Part shown: positions 1 to 9,156 of the stretch, piece by piece
Position numbering within the stretch: position 1 is the first letter of the stretch
Layout: each line of letters opens with the position of its first letter
Origin: CAYMAX01 sp964388595
Lineage (GTDB): Bacteria; Bacteroidota; Bacteroidia; Bacteroidales; UBA932
Assembly: GCA_964388595.1 (NCBI GenBank)
Contig: CAYMAX010000021.1
Coordinates: 1 to 23,374 of the forward strand
DNA length: 23,374 bases
Direction: 5' to 3'
Translations under genes and position numbers: made by a program
The notes under the pieces: generated by a model
Database searches by the model: none
Seen by the model: only the letters and a program-made list of their open reading frames with translations
What the model was told of the DNA's origin: nothing

Positions 1-771
1 ACCATCAAAGGACTTATGCTGGGGATGATTACCGAAGAAGATTTAATCTCATCCACCATAGGTTCTATCCCTCTCAATCAAGTATCAAAGGGAGTGTCAA
101 TACGTTGGGATGACCAAGTGGTATGTAGAAGGAATGGAGAACGAACCATAAAGGTAGAGTGCAACAATACTTCCAAATACACCGCAGCACAAGCAAGAAA
201 AGCTATTCAGAAAGATATTGAGGCCATCGAACTTCCAGATGGATATAAGCTCACATGGCTTGGAGAATATGATGCCAGCAAGACATCTACCAAATATCTT
301 TTCGCCAATGTTCCTCTGTCAATAGTCCTGATGATACTCATTATGATAGCATTGTTTAAAGATATCAAAAAACCTCTCATCATAATTTGCTGTCTGCCTC
401 TGATAGCTGTCGGAGTGGTATTCGGCATTCTTGCTTCGGGGCTTGGTTTCGGGTTTGTTGCCATAGTCGGCTCTTTGGGTATTATCGGTATGATGATTAA
501 GAATGGTATTGTACTCATAGATGAAATCAATCGCCAACTCGGCACAGGAAAAGACCAATACCAGGCATTGGTTGACTCTACTTTGTCACGTTTCCGCCCT
601 GTGATGATGGCTTCGATGACCACAGTAGTAGGTATGATCCCTCTACTCTGGGACCCCTTGTTCGGTTCACTTGCAGTGACTATTATGGGCGGTCTTACTG
701 TAGGCTCACTCATTACCCTGCTCTTTCTCCCTGTTCTTTATTCTTTGTTCTTTAAAATCAAACGAGCATGA
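1..771 (+). CDS. RND family efflux transporter, inner-membrane pump, C-terminal part (5' end outside window)
   Basis: This is the last 256 residues of a resistance-nodulation-division (AcrB/MexB-like) proton-driven pump; the frame is open from base 1, so the N-terminal three quarters lie upstream. The fragment starts in the periplasmic porter region (about residues 1-95) and then shows the closing block of transmembrane helices: one near residues 103-118, a pair around 124-150 with the RND-type motif GMMIKNGIVLIDEIN near 162-176, and two more to the end. The stretch FRPVMMASMTTVVGMIPL is also characteristic of the family. Such pumps work with a membrane-fusion protein and an outer-membrane channel. 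The channel gene follows directly with a 4-base ATGA overlap, so the two are translationally coupled; the adaptor gene is presumably upstream. The substrate cannot be told. The fragment lacks the two Asp residues of TM4, as expected for a C-terminal piece. Confidence 0.95.
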   Translation, partial: TIKGLMLGMITEEDLISSTIGSIPLNQVSKGVSIRWDDQVVCRRNGERTIKVECNNTSKYTAAQARKAIQKDIEAIELPDGYKLTWLGEYDASKTSTKYLFANVPLSIVLMILIMIALFKDIKKPLIIICCLPLIAVGVVFGILASGLGFGFVAIVGSLGIIGMMIKNGIVLIDEINRQLGTGKDQYQALVDSTLSRFRPVMMASMTTVVGMIPLLWDPLFGSLAVTIMGGLTVGSLITLLFLPVLYSLFFKIKRA

Positions 772-2213
772 AACTGATAACAAAATATATCCTTTTTATC
801 TCTATAGCTCTCTCTTTCTCTGTAAAAGGCATATCACAGACTTACCACTTCAATCTTCAGCAGTGCAGAGCTATGGCCTTGGACTCCAACCGACAAATAA
901 AAGGAGCCAGAATGATGGAGGAAAAGACTAAATACGACAAGAATGCCGTCATAGCCAAATTTCTACCCAAATTTTCAGGTTATGGGATGTATATTTACTC
1001 CTCTACCCATTTGGAATACAATTTCTCAGGAGGGGCACTTCCCATCTACAAAAATCAATTTGGAGACCTTGTCCCCGATTATATGAGAGACCTCAACGGC
1101 AACATCGTCTACAACAATGGCACTCCCGTTTTTAATCAGTACGCCATGATCCCCCCTATGGACATCTCTATGAGTCTCTCCAATTCTTTTACTGCAGGAG
1201 TCAAAGTGGAGCAGCCCATCTTTATGGGATTGAAAATAGTATCTGCTTATCAAATGGCCAAAATTGGGACTCAGATGGCCTCTCTCAATACCAAGATGAA
1301 TCAGTCGGAAGTAGTGGTACAAGTCGATGAAGCATATTGGCTCTATGTCAAAACATGCCTTCTCAATGATGCTGCTGATGACTTTAGAAAAACTGTCGAT
1401 GAGATGTATGTCATCGTTAAAAATGCAGTGGAAGTAGGAATGGCCACTTCCAATGATCTTTTGAAAGTGCAGGTCCAAATCAACAACGCCAAACTCATGC
1501 AATCCAAAGCAAAAAATGGGAAAACTCTTTCCAAAATGAATCTTTGCAATTATGTAGGGCTTCCATTGAACAGCGATGTGGAAGTGGACCAATCAGATTT
1601 CACCATATCAGAAGAAAAACCATTGGACCAGGGCTCTATTGAAAACAGATACGATTATCAGTTGCTCAATAAACAAATTGAACTGAAAAACAAAGAGATA
1701 GCATTTACCCGTTCAGAATTTCTCCCACAGATAGGTATAATGGCCAATTACGGTTACATTCGCGGCCTCGATTTCAATGTATATGCACAGGGAACTAAAC
1801 TCATGAATCAATTATTGCTCGACAACGATGGTTTCCAGGCTATGGCTTCGGTAAAGATACCATTATTTGCATGGGGAGAAGGGTATTTCAAAGTCAAATC
1901 TGCCAAAAAAGAGAAAGAAATTTCTATCAATGAACTGAAAAGATTGGAAGAATTGATGGAACTCGAACATGCCAAGTATCGTTTCGCTCTCACAGATGCA
2001 CGACTTCAGGTGGAGCTTACTCAGATATCACTCGAAAATGCCGAGACCAATCTGAAAGTCTCCAAAGACCAATATGAGGTCGGGATGGAAACTCTCGTAA
2101 ATGTACTGGAAGCACAGACACAATGGAGTAAAGCCAAAAGCGACTACATCGAAGCTGTGGCTGAATACAAATTGTCATACACAAAATATCTCAAGTCAAT
2201 AGGAGAACTTTAA
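768..2213 (+). CDS. TolC-family outer membrane efflux channel
   Basis: A 481-residue outer-membrane factor that would form the trimeric exit duct of the RND pump encoded just upstream. Residues 1-24 form a Sec signal peptide (basic start, hydrophobic core, GISQ before the mature part). The rest has the usual duplicated TolC pattern: long amphipathic, Glu/Lys/Gln-rich helices (for example around 185-245 and 375-475) alternating with short beta segments. The closing stretch (NVLEAQTQWSKAKSDYIEAV) is typical of the last helical pair. Length fits the family. It starts inside the pump gene's stop codon (ATGA), so the two belong to one operon, and the next gene follows after 40 bases. Family assignment rests on pattern and context; the individual substrate system is unknown. 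Confidence 0.93.
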   Translation: MKLITKYILFISIALSFSVKGISQTYHFNLQQCRAMALDSNRQIKGARMMEEKTKYDKNAVIAKFLPKFSGYGMYIYSSTHLEYNFSGGALPIYKNQFGDLVPDYMRDLNGNIVYNNGTPVFNQYAMIPPMDISMSLSNSFTAGVKVEQPIFMGLKIVSAYQMAKIGTQMASLNTKMNQSEVVVQVDEAYWLYVKTCLLNDAADDFRKTVDEMYVIVKNAVEVGMATSNDLLKVQVQINNAKLMQSKAKNGKTLSKMNLCNYVGLPLNSDVEVDQSDFTISEEKPLDQGSIENRYDYQLLNKQIELKNKEIAFTRSEFLPQIGIMANYGYIRGLDFNVYAQGTKLMNQLLLDNDGFQAMASVKIPLFAWGEGYFKVKSAKKEKEISINELKRLEELMELEHAKYRFALTDARLQVELTQISLENAETNLKVSKDQYEVGMETLVNVLEAQTQWSKAKSDYIEAVAEYKLSYTKYLKSIGEL

Positions 2214-2253
2214 TTAACACCCACATTATATAATTTTTAAACTAATTCCTAAA

Positions 2254-5070
2254 ATGAAATATTTTTTACTTATCATTTCCCTCTTTCTGACATTCACTTT
2301 CTGTGCCACTGCTCAGATTGTAAATCCCGGATCCGTCCTGCAAAATGACACTACGGTCAGATATGGTCATCTTGACAATGGCATGACTTATTACATCATG
2401 CACAATGAAAAGCCTGCCGACAGAGCTGAATTTTATCTTGTCACCAATGCCGGAGCCATCCAAGAGACACCTGCACAGTCAGGCCTCGCACATTTTCTTG
2501 AACATATGTGCCTCAACGGCACCAAAAATCTTCCAGATAAGCAAATTATCAGTTACTTCGAAACCGTAGGTGCCAAATTTGGAGAGAACATCAATGCCGG
2601 TACCGGAGTAGAACAGACTATGTATATGCTCAACAATATTCCCCTCACACGTCAGGGCATCATTGATACAGCGCTGTTGGTTCTTCACGATTACTCTCAT
2701 TTTGTCTCCAATGATCCTGTAGAGATAGAGAAGGAAAGAGGTGTTCTCGTAGAAGAATGGAGAACTATCCGTACCTCCGATTGGAGAATGCACGAAAGTG
2801 AACTTCCTTACCTCTACAAAGGTTCAAAATATGCAGAATGCACTCTCATTGGTTCTAAAGATAATTTGGAGACTTTTCCCCCACAAGAACTTATATCTTT
2901 TTACACTACATGGTACAGACCTGATCTCCAGGCAGTCATTATAGTCGGTGATGTTGATGTAGACGCCATAGAGGACCAACTTAAGAGATTATTAGCAGAC
3001 ATCCCTGCATCTGTCAATCCGCAGCCTAAGGTGTTACCGGAAATACCAAATAATGTCGAGCCTATCGTAGCCGTGATTACCGACCCGGAAGCTACCGAGA
3101 CATCAGTCTCTGTTTATTTCAAAGAAGACCCCATGCCACTTCAGTACAGACCACTGGGACTTGCCTATCTTACAGAGATGATGAAAGATATCATGAGTTC
3201 AATGATCAATGAAAGACTTTCCGATATCTCTCGCCAGCCCGATGCTCCTTTCCTCTCGGCATATGTTTCATTTACATCTATCTGTCGTGCAAAAGATGCT
3301 TTTAAAGGCAATATTACCTCTCGTGAAGGGAAGGCAGCCGTAGATGCATTTTATGCCATGATGACAGAACTTCAAAAAGTCAAAAGATTTGGATTTACCG
3401 AAGGAGAATTTGAACGTACCAAGACCAATCTTCTTCGCAATCTCGAAAGAAGAAGAGACAATGCTTCAAGCAGATCCAATTCTCAACTCGTAAACCCTCT
3501 GATTTATAATTTTCTTTTCGGGTATCCCTATATGACACCCGAATATGAGTATAATTTGGCTACAGGATATATGTCAGTACTTCCTTTGGCTCAATTCAAT
3601 CAACTCGCATCACAACTCAACCTCGATTCGAATGCAGTGGTAATATATAAATCTTTGGAAAAAGAAGGATTGGAGCAACCCACTCCAGATATGTTTACCA
3701 CCGCCATCGCTGCAGCAGCTGCTGCCGACATCAAGGCTCCCGTTCAGGAGGCAGCTCTCGAACCTCTTCTTGATCCCACTGTTCTGAAAGGTTCCAAAAT
3801 CAAGAAAGAAACATCAGGTTCTTTCTCTTCAGTGGAATGGAAACTCAAAAATGGCATCAATGTAATCGTACGACCAAGTGATGTTCAAAAAGAAGAAGTC
3901 TCTCTTGAAATCACCAATGCAGGCGGCTGTTCTCTGATAGAGACTTCAGAACTGCCAAATATTCTGGATGCATTTGTCAACATGTATTCCCAAACCTCCG
4001 GAATATCCAAATTCCCTGCCACTACTCTCAGTAAGATGCTTACCGGCAAAATAGCCAGGGTTTCTCCATTCATCAATGATTTCTATCATGGTTTCAATGC
4101 TTCCTGCTCGCCAAAGGATATCGAGACTATGTTCCAGCTTCTATATCTCAGTTACACCTCTCCACGATTCGTAGAAGGCGAATTCAAACCGGCACTTGAC
4201 CAGCTCAAAGCCATAATTCCAAATTTCCTTCTCCAACCACAATATTATGTTATGAAGGAATCTTCAGAAGTAATTTACGGAGATAATCCCAGATTGCGTT
4301 TAATCAGTGAAGAAGCTCTCAATAATTTTAATTATTCTTCAATGGAAAAATCCTTGAGAACTCTATTCTCCAATGCTGCCGGTGCCACCGTCACCATAGT
4401 AGGAAATGTCAATACTGATGAACTCAAACCTCTCGTAGAGAAATATATAGGTTCTCTTCCTATAGGTAAAAAAACCACTAAGATTATTGATCATCCATTT
4501 GACATGGCTAAGGGGATTATCAATCATCCTTTTGAGGTCAAAATGGCTGTTCCAAAGGTTACTTCCCTTGTCGTCTATACAGGAGACAAATCTTTTACCC
4601 CTAAAAATCTCATTCTGATGGATGCTACCACTCACATCCTTGATATGGTCTACACACAGTCTATCAGAGAAGACGAAGGTGGCACATACGGTGTCACTCT
4701 CCTGGGTATTATCAATCCGCTGCCCAAGAATGAATTTATCTTGCAAATAATCTTTGAAACTGACCCCGAAAAGGCTGAAAGATTGACTCAATTAGTTAAG
4801 GATCAATTCAACGAACTTGCCCGAAAAGGTCCATCTTCAGAACATCTTCAGAAAGCCAAGGAAAATTTACTGAAAAGTATCTCCGAAAAAAGAATAACCA
4901 ATTCTTATTGGGAGAAATGTCTTTCAAATAAAAATTTATATAACATCGACACAGACGCCGATTACGAAAAGATAGCCAATTCTCTCACTGCAGAAGATAT
5001 CTCTTCCTTCTTGTCAGGGATACTCTCTCAGGGCAATGAGATTACTTTCCTTATGAAGCCAAAACAATAA
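2254..5070 (+). CDS. Secreted two-domain M16 (pitrilysin/insulinase family) zinc metallopeptidase
   Basis: A 938-residue M16 peptidase with an N-terminal signal peptide (cleavage probably near Gln21), so it acts in the periplasm or at the outer membrane. The inverted zinc motif HFLEH is at residues 80-84 and the third ligand is probably Glu161 in EKERG, 77 residues after His84, which is the pitrilysin spacing. The C-terminal half (from about 520) repeats the fold but has no HxxEH, as usual; it keeps the substrate-binding R..Y-type motif SIREDEGGTYGV near residue 805. An Ala-rich linker (about 488-497) separates the halves. Family members degrade peptides inside a closed chamber formed by the two halves. 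The gene lies 40 bases after the TolC gene and 9 bases before a serine hydrolase gene, suggesting one operon. The lipobox pattern is not met at Cys17, so it is probably a soluble protein. Confidence 0.95.
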   Translation: MKYFLLIISLFLTFTFCATAQIVNPGSVLQNDTTVRYGHLDNGMTYYIMHNEKPADRAEFYLVTNAGAIQETPAQSGLAHFLEHMCLNGTKNLPDKQIISYFETVGAKFGENINAGTGVEQTMYMLNNIPLTRQGIIDTALLVLHDYSHFVSNDPVEIEKERGVLVEEWRTIRTSDWRMHESELPYLYKGSKYAECTLIGSKDNLETFPPQELISFYTTWYRPDLQAVIIVGDVDVDAIEDQLKRLLADIPASVNPQPKVLPEIPNNVEPIVAVITDPEATETSVSVYFKEDPMPLQYRPLGLAYLTEMMKDIMSSMINERLSDISRQPDAPFLSAYVSFTSICRAKDAFKGNITSREGKAAVDAFYAMMTELQKVKRFGFTEGEFERTKTNLLRNLERRRDNASSRSNSQLVNPLIYNFLFGYPYMTPEYEYNLATGYMSVLPLAQFNQLASQLNLDSNAVVIYKSLEKEGLEQPTPDMFTTAIAAAAAADIKAPVQEAALEPLLDPTVLKGSKIKKETSGSFSSVEWKLKNGINVIVRPSDVQKEEVSLEITNAGGCSLIETSELPNILDAFVNMYSQTSGISKFPATTLSKMLTGKIARVSPFINDFYHGFNASCSPKDIETMFQLLYLSYTSPRFVEGEFKPALDQLKAIIPNFLLQPQYYVMKESSEVIYGDNPRLRLISEEALNNFNYSSMEKSLRTLFSNAAGATVTIVGNVNTDELKPLVEKYIGSLPIGKKTTKIIDHPFDMAKGIINHPFEVKMAVPKVTSLVVYTGDKSFTPKNLILMDATTHILDMVYTQSIREDEGGTYGVTLLGIINPLPKNEFILQIIFETDPEKAERLTQLVKDQFNELARKGPSSEHLQKAKENLLKSISEKRITNSYWEKCLSNKNLYNIDTDADYEKIANSLTAEDISSFLSGILSQGNEITFLMKPKQ

Positions 5071-5079
5071 TATCTTATC

Positions 5080-6396
5080 GTGTCGATTCATAGCAAACAG
5101 ACAATTCTGAGAATTTCCGCGATCTGTTTCGCAGCAATATTTATTTTCGCTTTGGTGCTTCTCTTCCCACGGAGAGAGGCATCAAAAGTGAAGATACTCT
5201 CCTCTAATGAGACTATTGATGAAAAAGAATTGATTTCAATCAATCAATTACTATCCAACGAATTGTCTAATATTGAAGAGACCAAATCTCTCGATGCTTC
5301 CATAGAGAAATTTATGCGCAGATGGGAGATAAAGGGTTCGAGTCTTGCCGTCATACGTGACGGCAAACTTGTTTATAGCAAGGGGTATGGCTGGGCTGAC
5401 CAGGAGCAAAATGTAAAAATGGATGTAGGTAATATCTTCAGACTTGCTTCTCTTTCCAAACTTGTCACCGCTGCCGCCATTATGAAGATGAAAGATGACT
5501 CTCTTCTGACTCTTCAGGATAAGGTATTCGGCGACGGAGGTATCCTTGACTGCCCACAATTCAGCAGAATAACCGACAAACGTATCAGAAATATCACTGT
5601 CGATCAACTTCTTCGACACGAAGCGGGATTTACAATGTATCGTGGCGATCCTCTATTTACTACCAGAGAGATAATGATATGGGAGAAATTGGATACCGTA
5701 CCCAATATGGATAGAGTGATAGAATATGCCCTCACACAGCGACTCGGCTATGCCCCGGGCACAGGATACAGATATTCCAATCTCGGTTATTTGATTTTGA
5801 CAAAGATAATTGAAGTCAAAAGCGGGATACCTTACGAAGAATATTGCCAAAGTCAACTTCTCAAGAGAGCAGGATGTTATGATATGCATCTCGCCCGCAA
5901 TATGTATACAGACAAATATCCCAACGAAGTGCGCTACTACGAGACACACGACGCTGAGCCTGTGCTCGCTTACAACAATAGCGGAGATTCGTTGTCACGA
6001 AGATATGGCGGCACGAATGTAGAGGGATTGTTGGGAGCAGGTGCGTGGGTAGCTTCACCGAGTGAATTTGTCAGATTTGTGGCGGCAATAGACGGAGACG
6101 ATAAAATACAAGATGTTATCTCTCAGGAAAGTAGCACAGAGATGACAAGCTATGACAAATATCATCATCCTATCGGTTGGGTAAGAGCCGGAGAATCTTA
6201 CGGCAGGGTCAGGACAGGGACACTTGCAGGCACAAGCGCAGTGGTCAAATCCCTCCCTGACGGGACCATCTGGATGTTTATTACCAACACCAGCTCTTGG
6301 AAAGGGTCTAAATTTACCAAATACATCGAAGGGATGTATCGCAAGGCCTCTTCCAAAATTCAATGGCCTGATAGAGATTTGTTTGAAATACAATAG
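5080..6396 (+). CDS. Membrane-anchored beta-lactamase-fold serine hydrolase (class C/esterase-like)
   Basis: A 438-residue penicillin-binding-protein/class C beta-lactamase-fold hydrolase. The chosen start is GTG at 5080, because it lies 9 bases after the upstream stop and supplies a hydrophobic anchor (about residues 10-30) that would place the enzyme outside the inner membrane. Catalytic motifs are visible: S124-L-S-K127 (nucleophile and general base), Y232-S-N234, and R378-T-G380 in place of the KTG/HxG triad. Members include esterases, D-aminopeptidases, peptidoglycan-active enzymes and true beta-lactamases. Which reaction this one performs cannot be told, and the Arg in the third motif argues mildly against a classical beta-lactamase. 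It is the fourth gene of the pump-TolC-M16 cluster, so it may process peptides or cell-wall fragments alongside the upstream peptidase (inference). Confidence 0.9.
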   Translation: MSIHSKQTILRISAICFAAIFIFALVLLFPRREASKVKILSSNETIDEKELISINQLLSNELSNIEETKSLDASIEKFMRRWEIKGSSLAVIRDGKLVYSKGYGWADQEQNVKMDVGNIFRLASLSKLVTAAAIMKMKDDSLLTLQDKVFGDGGILDCPQFSRITDKRIRNITVDQLLRHEAGFTMYRGDPLFTTREIMIWEKLDTVPNMDRVIEYALTQRLGYAPGTGYRYSNLGYLILTKIIEVKSGIPYEEYCQSQLLKRAGCYDMHLARNMYTDKYPNEVRYYETHDAEPVLAYNNSGDSLSRRYGGTNVEGLLGAGAWVASPSEFVRFVAAIDGDDKIQDVISQESSTEMTSYDKYHHPIGWVRAGESYGRVRTGTLAGTSAVVKSLPDGTIWMFITNTSSWKGSKFTKYIEGMYRKASSKIQWPDRDLFEIQ

Positions 6397-6416
6397 ACTA
6401 TTTCTTGAATAATTAC

Positions 6417-6424
6417 TATATTTG
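6417..6424 (+). promoter_or_regulatory. Bacteroidota-type -7 promoter element for efp
   Basis: TATATTTG matches the TAnnTTTG -7 consensus of the Bacteroidota primary sigma factor exactly. It lies 24 bases before the efp ATG, which would give a leader of roughly 18-20 nt. No convincing -33 TTTG is seen at the usual spacing. Confidence 0.6.
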
Positions 6425-6448
6425 CGCACTCTTAATAGCATTACATTT

Positions 6449-7015
6449 ATGGCAACAACAGGCGATTTTAAAAATGGTTTATATTTCAACTATGAAGGTA
6501 GACCCGTTTCTATTATTTGGTTTCAGCATGTCAAGCCGGGCAAAGGTCCTGCTTTTGTTAAGACCAAGCTCCGCAATCTCGAAAATGGAAAAATCTTAGA
6601 AAGAACATTCACAGCAGGGGAAAAGATAGATCTCATCAATGTGGAGAGAAGACCTTACCAATATCTCTATAAAGACGATATGGGCTATAATTTCATGCAT
6701 TCCGAGACTTATGAACAAGTATCCATTCAGCCTGAGATGGTGGAGAACGCAGATCTTATGAAAGAGGGTCAGAATGTCGAGATGATGTTTCTTGCAGATG
6801 AAGAAAGATGTCTCACTTGCGAACTTCCCACTTATGTAGAACTTGAAGTTACCTACACAGAGCCTGCCGTCAAAGGCGATACCGCATCCACCAATGCTTT
6901 GAAATCAGCAACGTTAGAGACCGGTGCTCAGATTATGGTCCCTCTTTTTATCAATCAGGGGGAGAAAATCAGAGTCAATACCACGGACCGTACATACGGA
7001 GAACGTGTGAAATAG
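6449..7015 (+). CDS. efp: Translation elongation factor P
   Basis: A 188-residue EF-P, which enters stalled ribosomes and promotes peptide bond formation at polyproline stretches. The ATG at 6449 is chosen because it gives the standard start MATTGDFKNG; the same frame is open nine codons further back but that part includes the promoter. Three domains fit: a KOW-like N-terminal domain with the tip loop PGKG carrying Lys32 (equivalent to E. coli Lys34, the modified residue), then two OB-type domains, with the conserved VKGDTAS and ATLETGAQIMVPLFI stretches and a C-terminal YGERVK. Lys32 is intact, so modification is possible, but no modifying enzyme is encoded in the window. It has its own promoter and stands between the hydrolase gene and a transglutaminase-fold lipoprotein gene 16 bases downstream. 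Confidence 0.98.
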   Translation: MATTGDFKNGLYFNYEGRPVSIIWFQHVKPGKGPAFVKTKLRNLENGKILERTFTAGEKIDLINVERRPYQYLYKDDMGYNFMHSETYEQVSIQPEMVENADLMKEGQNVEMMFLADEERCLTCELPTYVELEVTYTEPAVKGDTASTNALKSATLETGAQIMVPLFINQGEKIRVNTTDRTYGERVK

Positions 7016-7031
7016 TACTAAGTCCTAACCT

Positions 7032-8528
7032 ATGAAAAAACTCTTTTATATATTGATATTGTCCATAACTGTCACAAGTTGTGGACAATTTTTTACTAAA
7101 GGTCAGCTCTCATTGTCCTATATTGACGATCTCATAGAGAGAGGAGAATTCTCAGTAGCAAAGCAAAATCTCAAATACAAAATAGCTACTGAGAAGCTTG
7201 ATGGTCAAGACCTTCTCGAGATTAATGATCGCTTTTTCAAGATGGCCAAGATGGAATATGCCTTCAGCAAAAGCGATTCTGCCATAATGATGGAAGTAAA
7301 TAATTACTACCCCGGTATTTCCCCTCTCGAAATACAACGATGGAAAGATGATAATCTTCTTGAGCACACTTCCATAGATGGAGATATCAAATACTTCAAC
7401 TCGGCCGCCGGCAATATGGTGTCTGTAAGCAGAGATGCCCGTGATACTTACTTTTTAAATTTCGGCAGGCGTGTGTCTCCTGTCGATTCCATGATTTATT
7501 TCAATGCGTCCAAAGTGGTGAATGATTCGCGTAGAAGTAAAAAAGTGATGGTAAATCCTACCAATTTCAAAATAAGATACACCATCAAGGTCAAAGCCAA
7601 CAGCGTTCCCAACGGCGAGATGATAAGAGTTTGGCTTCCATTTATTTCAAATGATAACCCTTCCTACCAAAACATAAAGATAGTTGCCACTTCTCAGGAT
7701 GATTATATCATCTCTCCCACAGGAAGTGCCAATACCACTCTGTATATGGAAAAGCCTGCGGTCAAAGACAATATCACGGAATTCTGGTATGAGGCATCTT
7801 ACACCAATTCCAATATCTACTATCGCTTTGATCCTCAATCCATCGCTCCTTACAAAAGGTGGAGTTCCATCTACCGCAACAATACCACATTAGCTTCTTC
7901 TGATGTTAATTATTCAGCCACCCTGAAGTTTCTTGCCGATTCGTTAGTAAGTGGAGAGAGCAATCCTTATCTTCAATCCAAGATTATTTATAATTGGATA
8001 TGCGACAATATCCCCTTTGCCAATTCTTACGATTATTCCCTCATACCCAACATTCCTGAATATGTTCTCAAACGTAAATCTGGGAATGCCGCTCTCGTTT
8101 CCATTCTGTATGTCTCACTGCTCAAACATTTGGGCATACCTGCAAGGGTCATCAGCGGTTGGACCACTTATCCCGACAGACCACGTCGTCACTCCTGGGC
8201 AGAAGTCTATTATGAAGAAATCGGTTGGGTTCCTTCGGATATCTCTTTTGGCAGAATTCTTACTCCCGAAGAGATGAAAACACATTTCCCCCGGGGAGAA
8301 AAGATAGTGGATGCACTTGAGTCCAAGTCCAACCAAGATGTATTCTATTTCTTCACAAGAGGCATCGATGCTTATCGTTTTCAAACTTCTACAGGCCTTG
8401 ACGGAGATTTATATCCACTTAAGATATTTCCACGTTCCAATCAAGTGATTCTCAGAGGAGGAGAGGTCGAATGGAGAGGAGGCAACCTCTATTATGACAA
8501 GTGGAATGCTTATATGAGCATTCTCTAA
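7032..8528 (+). CDS. Transglutaminase-fold lipoprotein lacking the catalytic cysteine
   Basis: A 498-residue protein with a type II signal peptide: the lipobox VTSC puts the lipidated cysteine at residue 17. No acidic stretch follows Cys17, so the Bacteroidota surface-export signal is not obvious. The C-terminal half carries a transglutaminase-core domain (about 320-410) with the family block HLGIPARVISGW, His387 in RHSWAEVYY, and Asp403 in VPSDISFG, two members of the Cys-His-Asp triad at normal spacing. At the place of the nucleophile (family pattern GxCxD) the sequence reads GNAAL, with Ala353 instead of Cys. The domain is therefore probably non-catalytic and may bind peptide or glycan, or use a different chemistry (inference). 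The N-terminal 300 residues resemble nothing I can name. It follows efp by 16 bases and ends tail-to-tail against the minus-strand methyltransferase gene. Confidence 0.85.
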   Translation: MKKLFYILILSITVTSCGQFFTKGQLSLSYIDDLIERGEFSVAKQNLKYKIATEKLDGQDLLEINDRFFKMAKMEYAFSKSDSAIMMEVNNYYPGISPLEIQRWKDDNLLEHTSIDGDIKYFNSAAGNMVSVSRDARDTYFLNFGRRVSPVDSMIYFNASKVVNDSRRSKKVMVNPTNFKIRYTIKVKANSVPNGEMIRVWLPFISNDNPSYQNIKIVATSQDDYIISPTGSANTTLYMEKPAVKDNITEFWYEASYTNSNIYYRFDPQSIAPYKRWSSIYRNNTTLASSDVNYSATLKFLADSLVSGESNPYLQSKIIYNWICDNIPFANSYDYSLIPNIPEYVLKRKSGNAALVSILYVSLLKHLGIPARVISGWTTYPDRPRRHSWAEVYYEEIGWVPSDISFGRILTPEEMKTHFPRGEKIVDALESKSNQDVFYFFTRGIDAYRFQTSTGLDGDLYPLKIFPRSNQVILRGGEVEWRGGNLYYDKWNAYMSIL

Positions 8529-9149
8529 TTACTTTTTTCTTATCACACTCAGTCCATCTCTGACAGGAAAGGTTATGTAATCTATCCTGGTGTCTTGACT
8601 TATCATGTCATTGAATGATATGATAGATTTGGTTTTGATATTGCCTTGAGTAGCACCTGCTATCGCTTTTCCATTCCATAGGACATTATCTGCCAGGATA
8701 AATCCACCGGCACGCACCTTATCGAAAACAAGATTGTAATAATCGATATATTCTCTTTTGTTGGCGTCTATATAGACCAAGTCATAAACATTTGAAAGAG
8801 CAGGTATGATGGCTCTCGCATCTCCGATGTGCAATCGGACTTTGTCACTCTCCCCTTTCACATCTGTAAGTCCGGCTCTATGATAACCCTCTCTGATAAT
8901 ATCCTCAAGCTCATCATCTATCTCCAGAGTGTCGATATGGCCTTTCGGAGCAAGTCCTGCAGCAAGACAGATAGTGGAATATCCTGTAAAAGTCCCTATT
9001 TCAAGAATATGCGAAGGCTGTATCATCCGAGAAAGGAGTTGCAGCATCTCCCCTTGAATTCCGTTGGAGAGCATCCTCCCCTGTTTGGTTCTGAGGTTCG
9101 TTTCTCGTTCTACCCACTCCAATGCGCTGCTGATGGTCTCCTTATTCAT
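8529..9149 (-). CDS. SAM-dependent O-methyltransferase, cation-dependent (COMT-like, family 3)
   Basis: A 206-residue class I methyltransferase that would move a methyl group from S-adenosylmethionine to a hydroxyl of a small acceptor. Motif I is LEIGTFTGYST (49-59), the acidic residue binding the SAM ribose is in TLEIDDE (about Glu76), and the likely divalent-metal ligands are Asp128 (YIDANK), Asp154 and Asn155 (ADNVLW), as in catechol/caffeoyl-CoA O-methyltransferases. No signal peptide or membrane segment, so it is cytoplasmic. Length is normal for the bacterial members. The acceptor is unknown. It is the last gene of a minus-strand group, 7 bases after the M16 peptidase gene, and its stop codon abuts that of the convergent lipoprotein gene. 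Confidence 0.93.
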   Translation of the reverse strand: MNKETISSALEWVERETNLRTKQGRMLSNGIQGEMLQLLSRMIQPSHILEIGTFTGYSTICLAAGLAPKGHIDTLEIDDELEDIIREGYHRAGLTDVKGESDKVRLHIGDARAIIPALSNVYDLVYIDANKREYIDYYNLVFDKVRAGGFILADNVLWNGKAIAGATQGNIKTKSIISFNDMISQDTRIDYITFPVRDGLSVIRKK

Positions 9150-9156
9150 TATTTCA

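Noticed and set aside
1026..1592. A 188-codon minus-strand open frame inside the TolC gene
   Set aside because: It is fully antisense to a well supported gene, with His-rich composition typical of shadow frames.
2254..2320. A lipoprotein signal on the secreted M16 peptidase (Cys17)
   Set aside because: The residues before the cysteine (FTF) do not fit a lipobox; a signal peptidase I site after CATAQ is more likely.
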